From positions 1 through 9,933 of the forward strand of contig JAFTEP010000106.1 of the NCBI GenBank assembly GCA_017453605.1: a stretch of 9,933 nt of DNA. The letters run 5' to 3'. Numbering within the stretch: the first letter of the stretch is position 1; every line of letters starts with the position of its first letter. Of this stretch, positions 6,319 through 9,933 are shown one piece after another. Under the pieces are notes generated by a model. That model was given only the letters and a program-made list of their open reading frames with translations. It ran no database searches and was not told the origin of the DNA. A program made the translations under genes and the position numbers. The stretch is from Clostridia bacterium. Lineage in GTDB: Bacteria; Bacillota; Clostridia; Oscillospirales; SIG627.

Positions 6319-7176
6319 TCATTCCGCCATTTTTGCGATGTATTTCGCTCTGTTGAAAAGATCGTCGACGGCCGAAAGATACAGCTCGTCCGGCAGATTT
6401 TCGTTAGGATCGGTCTCCAGACTCAGCGCTCCTTCAAAGCCGATCTCTTTCAGGCCGGCAGCGAAATCCGCCCAGTCTATGTTGCCTTCATACGGGAAGA
6501 GGTGTTCGTCCTTCACGGCGTGATTGTCGTGGACGTGCAGAACCTTCAGCCTGTCTTTCCCGATCTGCTTTATCGCAGTGCTCTGTCTGACCTCGAAGAC
6601 GTTGCAGTGCCCCGTGTCGAGACAGACCTTCAGTCTCTCGTCGCACACGACGTCCACCATGCTCACTATCCTTCTCACGGTCGCGACGGAAAATCTTGAC
6701 ATCGGCATATTTTCAAGGCAGAGATCGACGTTGGTCTCTCTTGCTTTGTCACAGAGCTTTTTCAGCAGCCTAATATTCATTTCGACCGTCTCGTCCTCGT
6801 GATCCAGATCGTGCGAGGTGAAGGGCAAAAACGGATGCACCACTATGCTGCCGCAGCCGAGCATTGCCGTTCCCTCGATGCTCTGAAAAAGCTTCTGCAT
6901 CAGGATCTCCAACTCCTCAGCCGTCTGATTCGCGCGGGGATAGATCCACGGCGCGTGAGTCTGAGTTATCTCTATTCCGTTTTCGACGGCGATCCGGGCG
7001 TATTCTCTGAGAGTCTTCTCGAAGTCTTTCGCACCGAGCGTGAAAATCTTTTCCACAGGATAATTCGTGAACTCCGAAAAGTCCATCGCCTCGAAGCCGT
7101 GCGCCCTCATCAGCTGAGTCTGTTTTGAAAAATCGCCGAAGCGCCGGAAAGTCGACTGGGTTATGCCGATCTTCAT
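6319..7176 (-). CDS. Sugar phosphate isomerase/epimerase family TIM barrel (AP endonuclease 2 / xylose isomerase-like)
   Basis: A 285-residue protein of the xylose-isomerase-like TIM-barrel superfamily, cytoplasmic. Metal and substrate ligands typical of the fold are visible: THAPW (73-77), VVHPF (112-116), LCLENMP (152-158; Glu155), VCLDTGHCN (184-192; Asp187, His190), LHVHDN (213-218; His214/His216) and LSLETDP (251-257; Glu254). Members isomerise or epimerise sugars, inositols or hydroxypyruvate, or act as endonuclease IV. The absence of the extended DNA-binding pattern and the plain 'HVHDN' motif favour a small sugar substrate. ATG 7176 has GGAGG (7188-7184) 7 nt upstream and overlaps the GtrA stop as ATGA, so it is translationally coupled to that membrane protein. 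The exact substrate is not recognisable. Confidence 0.8.
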   Translation of the reverse strand: MKIGITQSTFRRFGDFSKQTQLMRAHGFEAMDFSEFTNYPVEKIFTLGAKDFEKTLREYARIAVENGIEITQTHAPWIYPRANQTAEELEILMQKLFQSIEGTAMLGCGSIVVHPFLPFTSHDLDHEDETVEMNIRLLKKLCDKARETNVDLCLENMPMSRFSVATVRRIVSMVDVVCDERLKVCLDTGHCNVFEVRQSTAIKQIGKDRLKVLHVHDNHAVKDEHLFPYEGNIDWADFAAGLKEIGFEGALSLETDPNENLPDELYLSAVDDLFNRAKYIAKMAE

Positions 7177-7655
7177 TTATTGTCCTCCGTCCTTTCAGTG
7201 TCGTGAGTTTTTTTATTTTTGAATACCAGAAGCTTGCCTATAAGATAGTTCAGCACGAGCACGATGAACGAGAGGATGATTTTTGTCACAAGCCATCCCT
7301 CGACGTCGAAGCCGAATAAGTAAAACAGGTGCTTGGTCTCGAATCCCGTTATCTGGCTGACCCAGATCCCCGCTTCCTCGAGAAGGAAGGTCAGGATCCT
7401 TCCCGAAACGAAGCTTACGAATTCCTTTGCGGCAAGCTTCGGCTCAAAGCTCCTGCTCTCGAAGACGAACAGCTTGTTCACAAAGAAAGCGAACAATACG
7501 GCGACGATGAACGCGACGATATTCGAGATCAGCGAATCCACGCCGAGCAGCTTATAGAAAACGGAATAAGTGACCCAGTTCAGAAGCGTTGTCAGCACTC
7601 CGAAAATAAAGTACAGCACGGTTTCCTTGTTGACGATCTTTTTGAAAAAGCTCAT
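7173..7655 (-). CDS. GtrA-family membrane protein
   Basis: A 160-residue integral membrane protein with four predicted helices (about 12-36, 42-66, 82-103, 120-146). It carries the family marks FFVNKLFVFE (57-66) and NYLIGKLLVFKNK (136-148), which are repeats of the 'N-K/G-K-x-x-V-F' element at helix ends. GtrA proteins are thought to flip or present undecaprenyl-phosphate-linked sugars for glycosylation of surface polymers. Length is normal. Between helices 3 and 4 it has a longer loop (104-120) than is usual. The start ATG has AAAGG 8-9 nt upstream. The preceding metallophosphoesterase gene ends 33 nt before it with no hairpin between, so it is probably cotranscribed. No GtrB-type glycosyltransferase is adjacent; the coupled downstream gene is a TIM-barrel sugar enzyme. 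Confidence 0.85.
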   Translation of the reverse strand: MSFFKKIVNKETVLYFIFGVLTTLLNWVTYSVFYKLLGVDSLISNIVAFIVAVLFAFFVNKLFVFESRSFEPKLAAKEFVSFVSGRILTFLLEEAGIWVSQITGFETKHLFYLFGFDVEGWLVTKIILSFIVLVLNYLIGKLLVFKNKKTHDTERTEDNK

Positions 7656-7688
7656 TTGTCGTTTCCTTTGGATTGAAATTATATTTTT

Positions 7689-9668
7689 TTATTTTTTTCG
7701 TTTTATAAACAGCACCGCCGCTCCTGCTATGAGAAGCGCGGCTCCCGCGCAGATCGCGATTATCGCCGGCGTGCCGAGACCTTCAGGACCGGGGCTGACG
7801 CTTGACGGCGCGGCGGTCCCGGTCGCCGGTAGGGTCGAAACGGGCTCCGTGCCGAGAGGCTCGGAGGAGGCCGGCGCCGAGCTTGAGGTCTCGGTCGACT
7901 CGGGCGCCGTGCTCACGGGTTCAGTGGACGCGGGAGCCGCGCTCAGCGGCTCTGTCGTCTGAGGCGCGGTGGTTTGAGGCGCGGTGGATTGCGGTGCGGT
8001 AGATTGCGGCGCTGTCGTTTTCGGCGCCGTGCTTTGCGGTGCGGTGCTTTGAGGCGCGGTAGAACGGGGCGCGGTAGTCTGCGGCGCCGTGGACCGAGGC
8101 GCGGTTGTCTGAGGCGCTGTCGACTGCGGCGCGGTCGTCGGGGGCGCCGTTGACGGCGCGGGCGGATCGAACACCTGCTTGCCGCATACCGAGCATTTTC
8201 CGTTCTCGTCGGGGCTATGATCGATCAGCGGAATGATAAGGTCGCTCTCGGCGAGGACAGCAGCCCCGTTCGCGTCGGCGTAATAAACTCCGCTCTGCTT
8301 GTCATGGAAGCAGGGTATCCTGCCTTCTTCGACGCAGCTCGCGGGATTCCCGTCGATCCTTTCGAGCTCATATCCGCACCTTGTGCATTTTCCGTCCCGG
8401 AAGCTGTGGCCGGTCGCTTTTTCGGCGAGCTTTTCGGGATCCGCGATCCGGGTCCTGAAAATATCGGAGTAGTATTCTCCCTCATAGTCGAAATAGTACC
8501 ACGGACTTGTCACTCCGTCCTCGGTGCAGGTCGCGCGGGCGGTCTTTGCCTCGGTGACGAGAGGGAGGATCTGCGGAGAGGAGATGACGGCGGTGTTCGG
8601 CTTGTAAAGATCCATGTTCGCTTCGCTCCGCCCGCCGAAAACCTTCAGGTTCTGGACGCCTTTGGATTTGAGGTTATACATCCCGTCTTTTGAATATCTT
8701 CTTATCTCCACCGAGTCTTCGGTGATATCGAACACGGACACCGTCAGCGTGTCGTCGATATCCTCGCCGAAATCCGTGTGGTAGTACCCGGTGTATCCCG
8801 CGTTCATGTATGTGAAGCCGATCTTCACGTCCTCGCAGGACATATTCGTGCCTTTTGATGCGATCTTCATCGTGCTTCCCTTGGGCAGATAGACGCATGA
8901 CGCGCCGAGGTAGTTGTCCCAGCCCTGGGAATGGTTGTGCCCGAACAAAAAGATGATGTTGAGTCCGAGTTCGGCGCCCTCGTTGAGAACGTCCGTGAGA
9001 TAATGCGCGTATCTCGAATCTCCGTAGACGACGGTCCGCATGCAGAAATGCAGGGGAAGGTGGCTGATGACGAATATCGGCGCGCTGAATCCCTGTTCGG
9101 CTTTCGCGTGCAGATATCTTCTCAGTCTCTCGGCGGTGTCCTTCACGGTAGATTCGTGAAGCGCGATGTTCTCGGAGCCGTTGTTGCTCTGAGTTCCCGC
9201 CATCCACATATATCCGTCCTCGCGGATGTTGAAGACTCCGTATTTCTTCTCGTCGTGGTCGTTGTTCCCGAAGCTTGCCAGCCCGGAGGTGTTGTTCGGG
9301 TCGTGGTTTCCCTGGCCGAGGATGATCTCGTAATCCGGGATCCCCAGATCGGCGTCGTCTATCGTTTTCAGAAGAGCCGCCATCCCCGATTCGCTCTGCC
9401 AGGCGAGGTATTTTAAGATGACCGTGTAGTCTCCGCAGTGGAGATATCCGTCCGCCTGAGGATAGTCCTTCTTGACGGCTGCAAGTATTTCGGCGAGCTG
9501 AGAGGCGCTCAGAGCGTCGCTGTCCGCCTGGAAATCGCTCGAAGCGATCACTATCGTGTGCTCCTGTTCCGCCTTTGCCGGAACTGTCGCGGCAGGAACG
9601 AAGAACGCGAGCTGCAGGCAGAAAACAAGTACGAGCGCGGCGATCTTTTTCAGTGTGGAGTTTTTCAT
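7689..9668 (-). CDS. Secreted, membrane-anchored metallophosphoesterase with Thr/Ser/Pro repeat stalk
   Basis: A 659-residue extracellular protein. A signal peptide (1-33, likely cut after AKA) precedes a calcineurin-like phosphoesterase domain of about 38-320. Metal-binding motifs are SSDFQ (43-47, with Gln where His is usual), CGDY (78-81), GQGNHD (118-123), SHLPLH (202-207) and GHNHSQG (243-249). Residues 379-432 and 443-497 are two copies of a Cys-containing module: (T/S)C(T/V)E(D/E)G ... HS ... GKCxxCG. This is common in surface proteins of gut Clostridia. Residues 506-610 are 21 pentapeptides of the [ST]TAP[QRK] type forming a stalk. A hydrophobic segment (634-654) and a KRKK tail end the protein. 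LPATG occurs at 613-617, but unusually far from the membrane segment. AAAGGAA lies about 6 nt before the ATG. The substrate (phosphate ester, nucleotide or surface polymer) is unknown. It leads a probable three-gene unit. Confidence 0.85.
   Translation of the reverse strand: MKNSTLKKIAALVLVFCLQLAFFVPAATVPAKAEQEHTIVIASSDFQADSDALSASQLAEILAAVKKDYPQADGYLHCGDYTVILKYLAWQSESGMAALLKTIDDADLGIPDYEIILGQGNHDPNNTSGLASFGNNDHDEKKYGVFNIREDGYMWMAGTQSNNGSENIALHESTVKDTAERLRRYLHAKAEQGFSAPIFVISHLPLHFCMRTVVYGDSRYAHYLTDVLNEGAELGLNIIFLFGHNHSQGWDNYLGASCVYLPKGSTMKIASKGTNMSCEDVKIGFTYMNAGYTGYYHTDFGEDIDDTLTVSVFDITEDSVEIRRYSKDGMYNLKSKGVQNLKVFGGRSEANMDLYKPNTAVISSPQILPLVTEAKTARATCTEDGVTSPWYYFDYEGEYYSDIFRTRIADPEKLAEKATGHSFRDGKCTRCGYELERIDGNPASCVEEGRIPCFHDKQSGVYYADANGAAVLAESDLIIPLIDHSPDENGKCSVCGKQVFDPPAPSTAPPTTAPQSTAPQTTAPRSTAPQTTAPRSTAPQSTAPQSTAPKTTAPQSTAPQSTAPQTTAPQTTEPLSAAPASTEPVSTAPESTETSSSAPASSEPLGTEPVSTLPATGTAAPSSVSPGPEGLGTPAIIAICAGAALLIAGAAVLFIKRKK
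7839..8153 (-). repeat. 21 tandem 15-bp units encoding a Thr/Ser/Pro stalk
   Basis: These are in-frame 15-bp units inside the metallophosphoesterase gene, encoding residues 506-610. The first 13 are regular [ST]TAP[QRKP]; the last 8 decay to forms such as STEPV, SSAPA and GTEPV. The unit length is a multiple of three, so slippage would change stalk length without a frameshift. Confidence 0.9.
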
Positions 9669-9762
9669 CTTTGTTCCTTTCTTTTTTTCGGCGGGCGCCG
9701 ATAATCCTTTTCGGTCCGTTACCGGTGAGGTCAGCCGCGCTGAAAGTGAAACTGTTTAGATA

Positions 9763-9791
9763 ATGATACCACAAAAACGCCGTGATTGCAA
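9763..9791 (-). promoter_or_regulatory. Promoter of the metallophosphoesterase operon
   Basis: On the minus strand TTGCAA (9791-9786) and TATCAT (9768-9763) are 17 bp apart, with TG one base before the -10. The predicted start near 9756 leaves a leader of about 88 nt. This is the same architecture as the other promoters here. Confidence 0.75.
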
Positions 9792-9827
9792 CAATTTTCG
9801 CTTCTCAAACGCCCTCAGACTCAAAAA

Positions 9828-9918
9828 TGTGAATTCCCAAAGTAAATTCCATAATGGCATTTACATCTGGAATTTACCATGGGAAGAACTGAGCAGTGGA
9901 ATTTACTGTGGGAACACA
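9828..9918. repeat. Cluster of 18-bp inverted and direct repeats, possible insertion-sequence end
   Basis: The unit TGGAATTTAC-xx-TGGGAA occurs directly at 9868-9885 and 9897-9914 (29-bp period). It occurs in reverse orientation as TTCCCAAAGTAAATTCCA at 9834-9851. A degenerate TGGCATTTAC lies at 9855-9864. Flanking bases extend the symmetry (TGTG at 9828-9831, CACA at 9915-9918). Base composition is much lower in GC than the genes. Multiple short repeats starting with TG are typical of IS21-family ends, and the element would continue beyond the window. No transposase is visible, so the assignment is inference. Confidence 0.45.
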
Positions 9919-9933
9919 TACTTTTAGATTCTG

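Noticed and set aside
7678..7683. TATAAT on the minus strand just before the GtrA gene
   Set aside because: There is no -35 at a usable distance and the region is a simple A/T run between cotranscribed genes.
7839..8153. CRISPR-like array
   Set aside because: The units are 15 bp, contiguous without spacers, and in frame within a coding sequence.
8674..9774. A 366-codon minus-strand frame overlapping the metallophosphoesterase in another frame
   Set aside because: The product is Arg-rich with no recognisable domain. The overlapping frame has a signal peptide and full phosphoesterase motifs.

Overview
The window looks like a chromosomal segment of an uncultured member of the Clostridia, possibly a gut Oscillospirales-type genome. 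The evidence is moderate-to-high GC, strong Gram-positive Shine-Dalgarno sites, sigma-A-type promoters with an extended -10, a YdjI-type SPFH protein with zinc ribbons, and a secreted enzyme with 'GKCxxCG' segments and a C-terminal membrane anchor. This placement is an inference from gene content; no rRNA or marker gene is present.

Layout. Positions 1-111 hold the last 36 codons of a plus-strand gene whose end resembles a DUF5655 domain. A GH99-like (WbsX-type) protein follows at 231-1307 and ends in a strong intrinsic terminator. A near-consensus promoter (1395-1423) then drives a nucleoside phosphorylase/nucleosidase-family gene (1509-2288) and a histidine phosphatase (2324-2899). The convergent minus-strand gene at 2995-4386 encodes an SPFH protein with three almost identical 27-residue zinc ribbons and a fourth divergent one. 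A 249-bp divergent intergenic region carries back-to-back extended -10 promoters. The plus-strand pair 4636-5508 (polysaccharide deacetylase) and 5505-6257 (AAC(3)-family N-acetyltransferase) overlaps at GTGA. A bidirectional terminator at 6273-6300 separates it from a minus-strand cluster. In transcription order that cluster is a secreted metallophosphoesterase with a Thr/Ser/Pro repeat stalk and C-terminal membrane segment (9668-7689), a GtrA-family membrane protein (7655-7173), and a sugar-isomerase-type TIM barrel (7176-6319). Beyond its promoter, the right edge (9828-9918) holds inverted and direct repeats resembling the end of an insertion sequence.

How the genes may work together. A carbohydrate and cell-surface theme recurs: GH99-like enzyme, CE4 deacetylase with a coupled acetyltransferase, GtrA, sugar isomerase/epimerase, and an anchored phosphoesterase. 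The gene boundaries, however, point to four or five independent transcription units rather than one pathway. The most suggestive pairings are the translationally coupled deacetylase/acetyltransferase and the nucleosidase/phosphatase pair. No clear undescribed multi-gene system is proved by the sequence; the candidates are listed in the findings.
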